Below, piece after piece: positions 1 to 6,750 of a DNA stretch of 12,104 bases. The stretch is from assembly GCA_044425705.1 (NCBI GenBank), contig JAWXVD010000102.1, positions 1 to 12,104 on the forward strand. Direction: 5' to 3'. Each line of letters starts with the position of its first letter. The stretch's first letter is position 1. Under the pieces are notes generated by a model. It made no database searches. It saw nothing but the letters and a program-made list of their open reading frames with translations, and was not told the DNA's origin. This DNA comes from JAWXVD01 sp044425705 (GTDB lineage Bacteria; Bacillota; Clostridia; Lachnospirales; Lachnospiraceae). The position numbers were made by a program, and so were the translations under genes.

Positions 1-697
1 CCAAAGTTGGTAACCCTGACACTTCCCCACTAGCTGCACTTAAATTAGCTTCTGCCGTAGCCAATGCTGTATTCGCAGCTACTAAATTTTCAGTTGCCGT
101 TGTTACTGCCTGCTCCTCAGTATAAGTATCTACCGTATCATTGTTTAATATATCTAACTGCTTTTGAATGGTATAAGCTCTCGCCTCTGCTGCCTCTAAA
201 GCTGCCTTAGCATTATCCACATTCACAGTTGCCCCAGCAATCTGCGCCTGATAACTAGCAATATCAAGCACCACACCACCTTGTGCATTTTGAAAAGCCT
301 CCTGAGAAATATCACCACTTAAAATTTGTTGTGTATATGCCAAAAGCAAAGCATCCAGTTCATCCTGTGCAACCTTAAGCTCATCACTTTCCTTATCTTC
401 TAAATAAAATAAAACTTGATCCTTTACCACCGTATCGCCTACCTTCACAGGCACACTAGAAATCACCCTAGTCTCTGTAACACTAATTAAATAAGGATCA
501 TCCGCCTCTACAGACCCTGTCCCCCTTACCTTTGCTGTTATAGAATCAGACTGCACATACTGCGTTGCCACCTCTGATAAAGAATAATTCATAATCGTAT
601 TGGAAAAAAACGTCAACGCCAACATCACCGCCAAAAAAATGATAGCAATATTTTTAATCAAATCTTTCCTGTTTTTTCCATATAATTTCTCATTCAT
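1..697 (-). CDS. HlyD-family / periplasmic-adaptor-like protein, N-terminal part (truncated by window edge)
   Basis: An open frame runs from an ATG at 697 to the left edge (232 whole codons, no stop). GAGAGG lies about 11 nt upstream of the ATG. The protein has a short basic N-terminus (GKNRKDLIKN), one hydrophobic segment at about residues 16-34, and then a beta-rich stretch at about 52-100 containing VKVGDTVVKDQVLFYLED. This is the half-motif typical of biotinyl-lipoyl-like barrels in membrane fusion proteins. A long Ala/Glu/Gln-rich helical region at about 105-225 looks like the coiled-coil hairpin of HlyD/MacA proteins. Such proteins bridge an inner-membrane transporter to outer layers; in Gram-positives they work with MacB-type or similar ABC exporters. 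The second half-barrel and the C-terminus are off the window. The gene starts 19 nt after the MalG-like permease stop, so it is probably the fourth gene of that operon, which is an unusual partner. The fold class is fairly sure; the partner is unknown. Confidence 0.8.
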   Translation of the reverse strand, partial: MNEKLYGKNRKDLIKNIAIIFLAVMLALTFFSNTIMNYSLSEVATQYVQSDSITAKVRGTGSVEADDPYLISVTETRVISSVPVKVGDTVVKDQVLFYLEDKESDELKVAQDELDALLLAYTQQILSGDISQEAFQNAQGGVVLDIASYQAQIAGATVNVDNAKAALEAAEARAYTIQKQLDILNNDTVDTYTEEQAVTTATENLVAANTALATAEANLSAASGEVSGLPTL

Positions 698-716
698 ATC
701 TTAATTAGCCTCTCTT

Positions 717-1640
717 TTATCCTTTAATCCCACCTTGGTAGGTGATTCCTTCTACTAAATACTCTTCCCCGTATAAAAATACCAACAACGTAGGTATCAT
801 ATAAATCGTTGCCACTGCAAATGCTAATCCTACCTCTCCAGAATTTATCTTTGATAAAAATACTGAAAGAGGATGCATCTCGGCATCTGATAATAAAATC
901 AATGGTTGTTCTACCATATTCCAATAATCTATAAAAATTAAAATTGCTACACTACATGCAGCCCCCTTACATAATGGCATACATATTTTTCTAAAAATCT
1001 GCCATTCTCCTGCACCATCAATTTTTGCTGCTTCAATGACCCCTATAGGAATTCTTCTCATAAACTTTGTCAGTAAAAATACTGCCAATGGAGAGAAAAT
1101 TCCAGGCAACCAAATAGCCCAATTAGTATCGATAATTCCTAACCATTCAGATACCAAGAAATTCGGCACTAAAGTAACTTGGTATGGCATCAGCATCAAA
1201 ATAATATAGACAAAGAAAATAATTTCTCGTACCCTTCCTCGATATCTTGTGAAACCATAGGCAGCGAAGCTCGCTACCAACAACTGAAAAACTACAATTG
1301 GTGCTACTAAAATCACAGAGTTCCAAAATTTCAAAAGATATTCTGGACTTTTTAATAAAACAGTTATGTACTGACTGAATGACACCATATCTGGTATGAA
1401 TTTTAAATTTACCGTCTCCGCAATAAACTCTTTTCCTCCTGTATCAGAAGTAGCAAAAATCACACCATAGTTAGCCGATATTTCCGACCCTGCCATAAAA
1501 GAATTACAAACAGTAAATATAATTGGAACTAGAAATATGGTACAAATCATAGTCATCATTACTGTGATTATCATATTGGTAAGATTCCTGCGTATTTTCT
1601 TTCGCTTTATTTTATTGGTTCGATTATGTAATATACTCAT
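717..1640 (-). CDS. Carbohydrate ABC transporter permease, MalG type
   Basis: This is a 307-residue integral membrane protein of the binding-protein-dependent transport permease family (MalG/YcjP type). It would form the translocation channel together with the MalF-type partner encoded upstream. A basic N-terminus (NKIKRKKIRRN) precedes the first membrane segment at about 22-46, and further segments follow at about 107-130, 138-160, 176-192, 228-240 and 272-290. The EAA loop that contacts the ATPase is canonical: EAAKIDGAGEWQIF begins at residue 203, with the conserved Gly at 209 and a following MPL. The C-terminus (YLVEGITYQGGIKG) matches the usual family ending. The ATG at 1640 is preceded by AAGGGAAAGT, a good ribosome binding site. 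The gene lies 86 bp after the MalF-like gene and 19 bp before the HlyD-like gene. The substrate cannot be read from the sequence; sugars or oligosaccharides are usual for the family. Confidence 0.93.
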   Translation of the reverse strand: MSILHNRTNKIKRKKIRRNLTNMIITVMMTMICTIFLVPIIFTVCNSFMAGSEISANYGVIFATSDTGGKEFIAETVNLKFIPDMVSFSQYITVLLKSPEYLLKFWNSVILVAPIVVFQLLVASFAAYGFTRYRGRVREIIFFVYIILMLMPYQVTLVPNFLVSEWLGIIDTNWAIWLPGIFSPLAVFLLTKFMRRIPIGVIEAAKIDGAGEWQIFRKICMPLCKGAACSVAILIFIDYWNMVEQPLILLSDAEMHPLSVFLSKINSGEVGLAFAVATIYMIPTLLVFLYGEEYLVEGITYQGGIKG

Positions 1641-1704
1641 ACTTTCCCTTCATTTACCACTTTTTAATACCCTGGCAACTTTGGCTCTTTAGAGACAAAT
1701 TGCA

Positions 1705-1729
1705 TGATGAAAATCTATCATTTTCATCA
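1705..1729 (-). promoter_or_regulatory. Hairpin on the stop codon of the MalF-like gene
   Basis: TGATGAAAAT at 1705-1714 and ATTTTCATCA at 1720-1729 form a perfect 10-bp inverted repeat with a 5-nt loop. On the minus strand the TGA stop of the permease is the first three bases of the stem. No T-run follows the stem, so a simple intrinsic terminator is unlikely. An mRNA-stabilising or processing element, or a brake on expression of the next gene, is more plausible. Confidence 0.55.
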
Positions 1730-2665
1730 CCCTTCCATGTCCTTCCCAAAGTAGTTCTCAATCAAAAATAGAATACCTATCAAAAGAATCATCACCACCG
1801 ACATAATAATCGCTGCTGCAGATAATTTCTGATAATCTAGCGAGCGAAATGTGTTATTCATATAATGTTGCAACATGTATAAAGTATCATACGGATAATC
1901 ACCCGTTAATAAATAAATTTCTCGAAATACTTTAAAAGAATTGATTAATGATAAAATTGTTACAAATAATATGGTAGACGATAAATACCTTGTTTTAATA
2001 TAAAAAAATATTTGCCACGGAGATGCATTTTCCAGCTCCGCCACTTCAATAATTTCTTTTGGAATATTGCTAATGGCTGCCATAAACAGGATCATGTTGT
2101 ATCCTAAATTCTTCCATACAAATAAAAATACAATCACTATCTGTGCATAAGATGATTTGAACCAATCAATTTTTTGTCCATCAAAATATAACATCACTTC
2201 ATTCACTACCCCATTATAATGGAATAATACTTGCCAGATTAAGACGATGGAAGCAATAGGTACCATCATAGGCGACAATAAAAAAGTTCGAAAATGGCTC
2301 TTAAAAGGAATATTTCGTTCCAATGCAAACGACAGCATAAGCGATAACACTACCACCAAAGGTACCGCTACCGCTGAAAACTTCAAAGTATTGGTTGCTG
2401 CCAATTGAAAGGCAGCATTCTCAAATACTCTTGTAAAATTATCTAAAAATACAAATTCCTTGCGTATTGGATTATCCACTACAGAATAAAAGAACACCAC
2501 ACAAAATGGCAATACAAAAAATATCATAACCCCTAGGAAACTAGGCAACAAGAACAAGCCTGATTTTACAATCACTTTCTTTCTTGTTTTATCTTTTGAT
2601 TTTTGTTTTTTATTCTCTTTCATTTTCACTATCATTTTCTTACCGCTTATCATCAAAGACTTCAT
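1727..2665 (-). CDS. Carbohydrate ABC transporter permease, MalF/LplB type
   Basis: This membrane protein of about 312 residues belongs to the binding-protein-dependent permease family and would be the heterodimer partner of the MalG-type protein. After a very basic N-terminus (repeated Lys/Arg) the first membrane helix has the typical sequence LLPSFLGVMIFFVLPF. Further hydrophobic segments follow, ending with SVVMILLIGILFLIENYFG. The EAA coupling loop reads EVAELENASPWQIFFYIKTRYL. It is in the right place, but it has Glu-Asn where most members have Asp-Gly, and it lacks the usual proline, so the ATPase contact may be unusual. The start is uncertain: the ATG at 2665 is used here, a TTG at 2680 extends the frame, and a TTG at 2656 or ATG at 2653 sit better behind AGAAGGA. 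It follows the solute-binding gene by about 80 bp, with a hairpin between them. Confidence 0.9.
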   Translation of the reverse strand: MKSLMISGKKMIVKMKENKKQKSKDKTRKKVIVKSGLFLLPSFLGVMIFFVLPFCVVFFYSVVDNPIRKEFVFLDNFTRVFENAAFQLAATNTLKFSAVAVPLVVVLSLMLSFALERNIPFKSHFRTFLLSPMMVPIASIVLIWQVLFHYNGVVNEVMLYFDGQKIDWFKSSYAQIVIVFLFVWKNLGYNMILFMAAISNIPKEIIEVAELENASPWQIFFYIKTRYLSSTILFVTILSLINSFKVFREIYLLTGDYPYDTLYMLQHYMNNTFRSLDYQKLSAAAIIMSVVMILLIGILFLIENYFGKDMEG

Positions 2666-2721
2666 TCCTTCTATTCCCAAACAATGATTCTAATTTACAC
2701 ACAAAATCACTTCGTTAAACT

Positions 2722-2745
2722 GTTACAGTTCACACGACCTGTAAC
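2722..2745 (-). promoter_or_regulatory. Intergenic hairpin after the solute-binding protein gene
   Basis: GTTACAG (2722-2728) and CTGTAAC (2739-2745) are a perfect 7-bp inverted repeat with a 10-nt loop. It begins at the last base of the TAG stop of the binding-protein gene. No T-run follows on the minus strand, so read-through to the permeases is expected. Stem-loops at this junction are known in binding-protein transport operons, where they keep binding-protein mRNA more abundant than permease mRNA. That role here is inference. Confidence 0.5.
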
Positions 2746-4991
2746 TAGCGATTTTCATTCACATAAATAGATACCCTACTTTGTATAATATCCGATACTT
2801 CCTCTGCACTTTTTTGTCCAGTAAAGAAGCCTTCTGTTTCTTCTGCTATAATCATCATAAGCTCTTGATTATAATTTCCTGTTGTACTAGCCTGATCAAT
2901 TAATGCCATAACCTGCTCCACATCTTTCTCAGTGGCTGCATAAATTTCAGCTGTAAACTCATTCCATCCCCATGTAGTTTTTGGCACTTCTATTTCCGTT
3001 CCATCCAGATGGACTTCTATTTCTGGTGTCATATCTTCTGCAAACTGTGCTTCTAGCGCACTTCTTTTGGTTGGAAATCCCCAACTGTTTTCTTCCTTCA
3101 TTTGATACTCATCTGTAAAAAAGATACGTAAAAATTCCCAAACACCGTCTTTATATTCAGAATTTGCATTCATCCCTAACACTGCACTATAAGGATGTAA
3201 GGTAACACCGATTCCTCCATCATTAGGATATCCCTTAACCACTGCATCTTCCCCAAACATCATTTGATACATCTGATAATTTTGCATATCACTAATATTA
3301 ACTGATGTGGTTAATATTTTCCCACTTTGCAAATACTCAGCTTCGTTATTCATGATTTCTTCATCATAATTAAATTCCGTCGGAAACGTATTACAAAATT
3401 CCAATACCTTCTGAAATTCTTCTGTAGCAAAGTGACAGTCACCTGTACTCCAATCAATATAAGTATCCATATCATAATATAGTAACATAGAGAGCATCAT
3501 ATCTTTTGTGGCATAGCTCATGAATTGTACATCATCTCCCTTACTTTCCATGATTTCCATCACATCATCTACTGTCCATGTATTCCCCTCTCCTATCAAA
3601 GATTCTTTACCCATTAATCCAACAATAGAAAAGCTCGGTAACACACCACATAAAGTTCCATCTACCGTATAAGCTTCTAATGCACTATCCACGAAATCTT
3701 CCTTAGAAAATTCTGCTTCTGCTTCTATAAAAGGATATAAATCTTCAACAATTCCTTTTTCTACATAGCTTTCTAAACTCTCAATATTCGAAAGATCAAT
3801 AATATCCCCTGCGTTACCCGCCGCCAAATCCCATTGCAATTGTACGATAGCCGATTCATAATCATCTAATCCATACTCTTTTACATTGATACGATAAGTA
3901 GGATTTGTTTGATTAAAATTTATAATTTCTTTTCTTGTAGTTTGGTCTAAATATAAGGTAGAAAATGTTAATTCTGTTTTTGCTTCTGTGGCATCGTATG
4001 GAGTTTGTTCCAGAAAAGCTATTGTCATACTACTATTAGAATAACTATAATCCCTTATAACAGCTACAAATCTACCATCCTCTAGCTGATTCACTTCCTC
4101 TATCATGTCTGCATCAATATCACAATCAATCCAGTTTAATATTTCTGTTCTTTCCCCTGTTTCCAACTCAAATTCTATCAATTGATTTCCACTAGATAAA
4201 ATCACATTACCTTCTTTTGTAGGAATCAAAACCGTACTATTTCCTGACGGGTATGGTAATCCTGTATAAACTTCTCCAAAACCTTTCGTGGCTACATCGA
4301 TTATGCGTAGTTCAATTCCCTCTTCACCATAACACGTTACCATCACTTTGTCATCACAATTTTCACCTATAGATTGAATCCAATTATCTGTTGTCACCTG
4401 AAATAATAATTGGCCTGTTGCATCTAATACGTAAACAGAATTATTCCCATCATACAAGTAAAGATTTCCTTCGCTATCGCTTTCCATATAAGCAAAGTAT
4501 GTATACTCTCCACCTTCTGAAAGACTAGTGATATCAGCTTCCATCAACACTTCACCAGACTCATCTATTGTGACAATTCGAAAAGTTTCTCTAGCATTTT
4601 CATAATCTTCACCATCTATCTGATATTCTGATATCAACAAACTTAAGGTATTATCTCCATTCACAGAAAATGTCTGTATATTTTCATTTTCGCCTACACT
4701 AAAAGGGATAGAAGTCTCACTCTTATCTGCAAGTGTATACTTAACAAAATCCGAACTTTGTGACCCTGTTTCTTCATCAAAAGAAAGTTTATTATAATAA
4801 AACGCTTCCTTTGTTAACTTAGACCCACTAATGTATGTATTCTCATCGACTCCTATTGTTTCATAGGTTGCTGTATAGACAAATTTTGGTGTATCTTCCA
4901 CCACTTCTTCTGTGCTTCCACAACCAAACAACTGCATCGTTAATATTATTAATATCCCTAAACAGCTTAATTTTTCTAGTTTATTTTTCAT
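2745..4991 (-). CDS. Extracellular solute-binding lipoprotein with N-terminal beta-propeller-like domain
   Basis: This is a surface lipoprotein of about 748 residues. The signal peptide (MKNKLEKL, then LGILIILTMQLFGC) puts the lipid-anchored cysteine at residue 24, followed by an acidic linker. Residues about 35-335 are rich in short beta-strand repeats of the type 'SEGNLYLYDG', 'VYVLDATGQLLFQV', 'GNQLIEFELETGE' and 'LEDGRFVAVI', resembling a WD40/PQQ-like propeller. From about 340 (TELTFSTLYLD, then IINFNQTNPTYRINVKEYG) to the end it resembles family 1 extracellular solute-binding proteins, including a GDIIDL segment and a late WEFLRIFFTDEYQ segment. At nearly twice the usual size of about 400-450 residues, it is best read as a two-domain protein. 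ATG 4991 is chosen because GGGGAATT lies just before it; a TTG at 5006 would add five residues ahead of the signal peptide. It is the first gene of the transport operon. The ligand is unknown. Confidence 0.9.
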   Translation of the reverse strand: MKNKLEKLSCLGILIILTMQLFGCGSTEEVVEDTPKFVYTATYETIGVDENTYISGSKLTKEAFYYNKLSFDEETGSQSSDFVKYTLADKSETSIPFSVGENENIQTFSVNGDNTLSLLISEYQIDGEDYENARETFRIVTIDESGEVLMEADITSLSEGGEYTYFAYMESDSEGNLYLYDGNNSVYVLDATGQLLFQVTTDNWIQSIGENCDDKVMVTCYGEEGIELRIIDVATKGFGEVYTGLPYPSGNSTVLIPTKEGNVILSSGNQLIEFELETGERTEILNWIDCDIDADMIEEVNQLEDGRFVAVIRDYSYSNSSMTIAFLEQTPYDATEAKTELTFSTLYLDQTTRKEIINFNQTNPTYRINVKEYGLDDYESAIVQLQWDLAAGNAGDIIDLSNIESLESYVEKGIVEDLYPFIEAEAEFSKEDFVDSALEAYTVDGTLCGVLPSFSIVGLMGKESLIGEGNTWTVDDVMEIMESKGDDVQFMSYATKDMMLSMLLYYDMDTYIDWSTGDCHFATEEFQKVLEFCNTFPTEFNYDEEIMNNEAEYLQSGKILTTSVNISDMQNYQMYQMMFGEDAVVKGYPNDGGIGVTLHPYSAVLGMNANSEYKDGVWEFLRIFFTDEYQMKEENSWGFPTKRSALEAQFAEDMTPEIEVHLDGTEIEVPKTTWGWNEFTAEIYAATEKDVEQVMALIDQASTTGNYNQELMMIIAEETEGFFTGQKSAEEVSDIIQSRVSIYVNENR

Positions 4992-5066
4992 AATTCCCCA
5001 TTCCAAAATGATTTCATTATCAATTTTATATCACTTCTTAAGTGTTCTATTGTTCTTAGTACACTC

Positions 5067-5095
5067 ATTATCACACAACTTCCTTTAAGTTACAA
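5067..5095 (-). promoter_or_regulatory. Promoter of the transport operon
   Basis: Read on the minus strand, TTGTAA (5095-5090) is followed after exactly 17 nt by GATAAT (5072-5067). A TG one base before the -10 (TGTGATAAT) makes it an extended -10. The predicted start near 5060 gives a leader of about 70 nt before the ATG at 4991. A small dyad, CACTT-CTT-AAGTG (5032-5044), lies in that leader. Confidence 0.55.
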
Positions 5096-5142
5096 TATAA
5101 AAATTATTATGAAATTCTTAAAATTACTTAATTTTTCCAACA

Positions 5143-5159
5143 ACCCTTAAATATAGGAT
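5143..5159. promoter_or_regulatory. Second, degenerate copy of the operator dyad
   Basis: ACCCT (5143-5147) and AGGAT (5155-5159) repeat the half-sites of the main operator with the same 17-bp overall length and one mismatch. The centre is 32 bp, about three helical turns, from that of the main dyad. It may be an auxiliary site for the same repressor. It is a weak match and could be chance. Confidence 0.3.
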
Positions 5160-5166
5160 TTTTTTC

Positions 5167-5196
5167 TTGATTATACCCTATATTTTAGGGTATAAT
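5167..5196 (+). promoter_or_regulatory. Promoter of the HTH-kinase module overlapped by a perfect palindrome
   Basis: TTGATT (5167-5172) and a perfect TATAAT (5191-5196) are separated by 18 nt, predicting transcription from about 5203. A perfect inverted repeat with 11-bp arms, ATTATACCCTA (5170-5180) and TAGGGTATAAT (5186-5196), has a 5-nt centre and covers the space from the -35 to the end of the -10. A protein bound there would block RNA polymerase. The HTH protein encoded directly downstream is the obvious candidate, so autorepression is inferred. Confidence 0.7.
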
Positions 5197-5247
5197 ATTT
5201 TTATAAGATTAAAATGATTTATCAGATGAAAGAATGAGAGAAATGAG

Positions 5248-5793
5248 ATGAAAAAGAATTTTATTTTCAACGACTATATTTTATGTAGTGACATTAAAAA
5301 TATACGTAATAAACTAAACTTAACACAAACACAATTCGCAGAATTTGTTGGAGTCTCTGTAAAGACCATAGAACGTTGGGAATATACGGAACAGAAAATC
5401 ACAGGTCCTATTGTTAGCTTAGTAAAATTACTTAATGACATGCCTGTTATCATAGATGACTATCATATTCCACCACGAACGTTACCCTTACGATTATGGT
5501 ACATGTTCAAACATGAAACTTGCACCATAATCGACGTAGATGATATCTCACAGAAAATAGAAATCCACAACTATACACCAAACATATATCTTAAAGCATT
5601 TGGAGCAAATGAAACTCCTAGCTATGAAGATTATCAGGCCTTTCTCGCTTCACGATGCTTTCCTCCACAACGTGATAAGATGAAAATCATTTTAAAAGAT
5701 TTAGAACTTCCATTTTATGATCCTTTTCTTATTATAAAAAAAACTAATGGAAGAATGACAGAAGATGATTTTTGGATTAAAATTGAATCATAG
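5248..5793 (+). CDS. XRE-family HTH protein with a HipA-N-like C-terminal domain (putative HipB-HipS-type fusion)
   Basis: This is a 181-residue soluble protein. Residues about 15-62 form an XRE-type helix-turn-helix (IRNKLNLTQTQFAEFVGVSV, then KTIERWE), a DNA-binding fold common in antitoxins and phage repressors. Residues about 80-180 (LRLWYMFKHETCTIIDVDD, a segment with ASRCFPPQRDKMKIIL, and EDDFWIKIE at the end) resemble, by my recall of the pattern, the region ahead of the kinase domain in Firmicutes HipA-like proteins (SRSIPxxR ... L ... LSDQYWI). No catalytic kinase motifs are present. GAGAG lies 7 nt before the ATG. The next gene, 111 bp downstream on the same strand, encodes a kinase-fold protein lacking this region. 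The promoter palindrome suggests the protein represses its own operon. The HTH is certain; the HipS-like reading is a hypothesis. An unrelated transcriptional regulator is the alternative. Confidence 0.85.
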   Translation: MKKNFIFNDYILCSDIKNIRNKLNLTQTQFAEFVGVSVKTIERWEYTEQKITGPIVSLVKLLNDMPVIIDDYHIPPRTLPLRLWYMFKHETCTIIDVDDISQKIEIHNYTPNIYLKAFGANETPSYEDYQAFLASRCFPPQRDKMKIILKDLELPFYDPFLIIKKTNGRMTEDDFWIKIES

Positions 5794-5819
5794 CATATCA
5801 TTATCAATTACTGTGACTA

Positions 5820-5837
5820 TTCCGCCCTAGGCAGGAA
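5820..5837 (+). promoter_or_regulatory. GC-rich imperfect dyad between the HTH and kinase genes
   Basis: TTCCGCCCTAGGCAGGAA is an 18-bp dyad with 14 of 18 positions symmetric, in otherwise very AT-rich sequence. As RNA it can fold as TTCC/GGAA plus GCC/GGC with a bulged A and a 3-nt loop. It could be a protein site, or a weak stem that lowers read-through into the kinase gene. No T-run follows. Confidence 0.35.
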
Positions 5838-5838
5838 G

Positions 5839-5868
5839 TTCAATTTTATGTAAGTAACAAACTATAAT
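5839..5868 (+). promoter_or_regulatory. Possible internal promoter for the kinase gene
   Basis: A perfect TATAAT lies at 5863-5868, with a poor -35 candidate TTCAAT (5839-5844) 18 nt upstream. It would start transcripts about 30 nt before the kinase ATG. In such AT-rich sequence a lone -10 is weak evidence. Confidence 0.3.
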
Positions 5869-5904
5869 AACCAGTACAATACCACAAAGAAAGGATTTTT
5901 AATA

Positions 5905-6711
5905 ATGATTCAGGTTTTTGCACAAGATATCAAAACCCAAGATAGACAGTCTTCAAAAGGAAATCAGTTGAAATGGTACAATAACAATACTTGGTACAAA
6001 GCAGATGCTAGTGGCTACGAAGGTCTTGCAGAATATATCATTTCATATTTGCTAAAATTTTCTACACTACAGCCTTCTGAATATGTATTGTATCAAACAG
6101 AGTCCATTTCATACAATACACAAATTTTTACTGGTTGCAAGAGTCTTAATTTCATACCAGAAGGTTGGCAACTTTTTACCCTAGAACGTATTTTTTCTAT
6201 GAAATATAATCAAAGTTTGTACGAGAGCATTTTTCATATTTCTACTATTAATGAACGCATAAAATTTCTTGTAGATACTACCGTTTCTTTAACTGGTCTT
6301 CAAGATTTTGGCATTTATTTAAGTAAAATGCTTTGTTTAGATGCCTTCTTTTTAAATGAGGATCGTCACATGCATAATATAGCAGTATTAATGGATACCT
6401 CAAATCAATTTCACTACTGTCCATTTTTCGATAACGGTGCTGCACTTTTATCGGATACTAATTTAGACTACCCCCTACACACAAACGTGCAAACACTTTT
6501 GAAAACTGTATCTAGTAAAACAATTTCAACTGATTTTGATGAACAACTTGATGCTATTGAGTCACTCTATGGACAACATCTAAAAATTTTTTTTGCGCTA
6601 AAAGATATAGAATCATTGCTAAATTCAGATGAAAATTACTCTCCTCAAATAAAAATACGTATTTTAGAAATCATTTCTTTACAAAAACACAAATATCAGC
6701 ATTTATTCTAA
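5905..6711 (+). CDS. HipA/CtkA-like kinase-fold protein (HipT-like toxin candidate)
   Basis: This is a 268-residue soluble protein. The catalytic-loop motif NEDRHMHN (residues 151-158) matches the D-x-H-x-x-N loop of HipA/CtkA-type Ser/Thr kinases, with Asp153 as catalytic candidate and Asn158 as metal ligand. It is followed by FDNG (175-178), equivalent to DFG, with Asp176 as the metal-binding candidate. WYKAD (Lys32) may be the ATP-contacting lysine, and Glu39 or Glu43 its helix-C partner. The family phosphorylates proteins such as aminoacyl-tRNA synthetases (HipA) and can arrest growth; the target here is unknown. At 268 residues it is far shorter than HipA (about 440), lacking the N-terminal subdomain, a counterpart of which seems to sit in the preceding HTH protein, as in HipBST systems. 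AAAGGA lies 9-10 nt before the ATG. A strong terminator begins at the stop codon. The kinase fold is likely; toxicity is inferred. Confidence 0.8.
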   Translation: MIQVFAQDIKTQDRQSSKGNQLKWYNNNTWYKADASGYEGLAEYIISYLLKFSTLQPSEYVLYQTESISYNTQIFTGCKSLNFIPEGWQLFTLERIFSMKYNQSLYESIFHISTINERIKFLVDTTVSLTGLQDFGIYLSKMLCLDAFFLNEDRHMHNIAVLMDTSNQFHYCPFFDNGAALLSDTNLDYPLHTNVQTLLKTVSSKTISTDFDEQLDAIESLYGQHLKIFFALKDIESLLNSDENYSPQIKIRILEIISLQKHKYQHLF

Positions 6712-6750
6712 AAAAAGATAAAGTGGCACAATCTCCACTTTACCTTTTTT
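6711..6750. terminator. Bidirectional intrinsic terminator shared by the kinase and VanZ-like genes
   Basis: TAAAGTGG (6719-6726) pairs with CCACTTTA (6735-6742) around an 8-nt loop. After one mismatch the stem extends through G-C and six A-T pairs (6711-6717 with 6744-6750). The A-tract on one side and T-tract on the other make it work on both strands. It starts at the last base of the kinase stop (6709-6711) and contains the TAA stop of the VanZ-like gene (6742-6740), so the convergent genes end inside one element. Confidence 0.85.

Noticed and set aside
724..924. Minus-strand frame of 66 codons within the MalG-like gene
   Set aside because: It overlaps the permease in another frame on the same strand and has no ribosome binding site or domain.
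5170..5198. Divergent minus-strand promoter made by the symmetric TATAAT in the left arm of the operator
   Set aside because: The palindrome necessarily creates a TATAAT on the other strand, but no -35 is found at 16-18 nt. The promoter at 5067-5095 is better for the transport operon.
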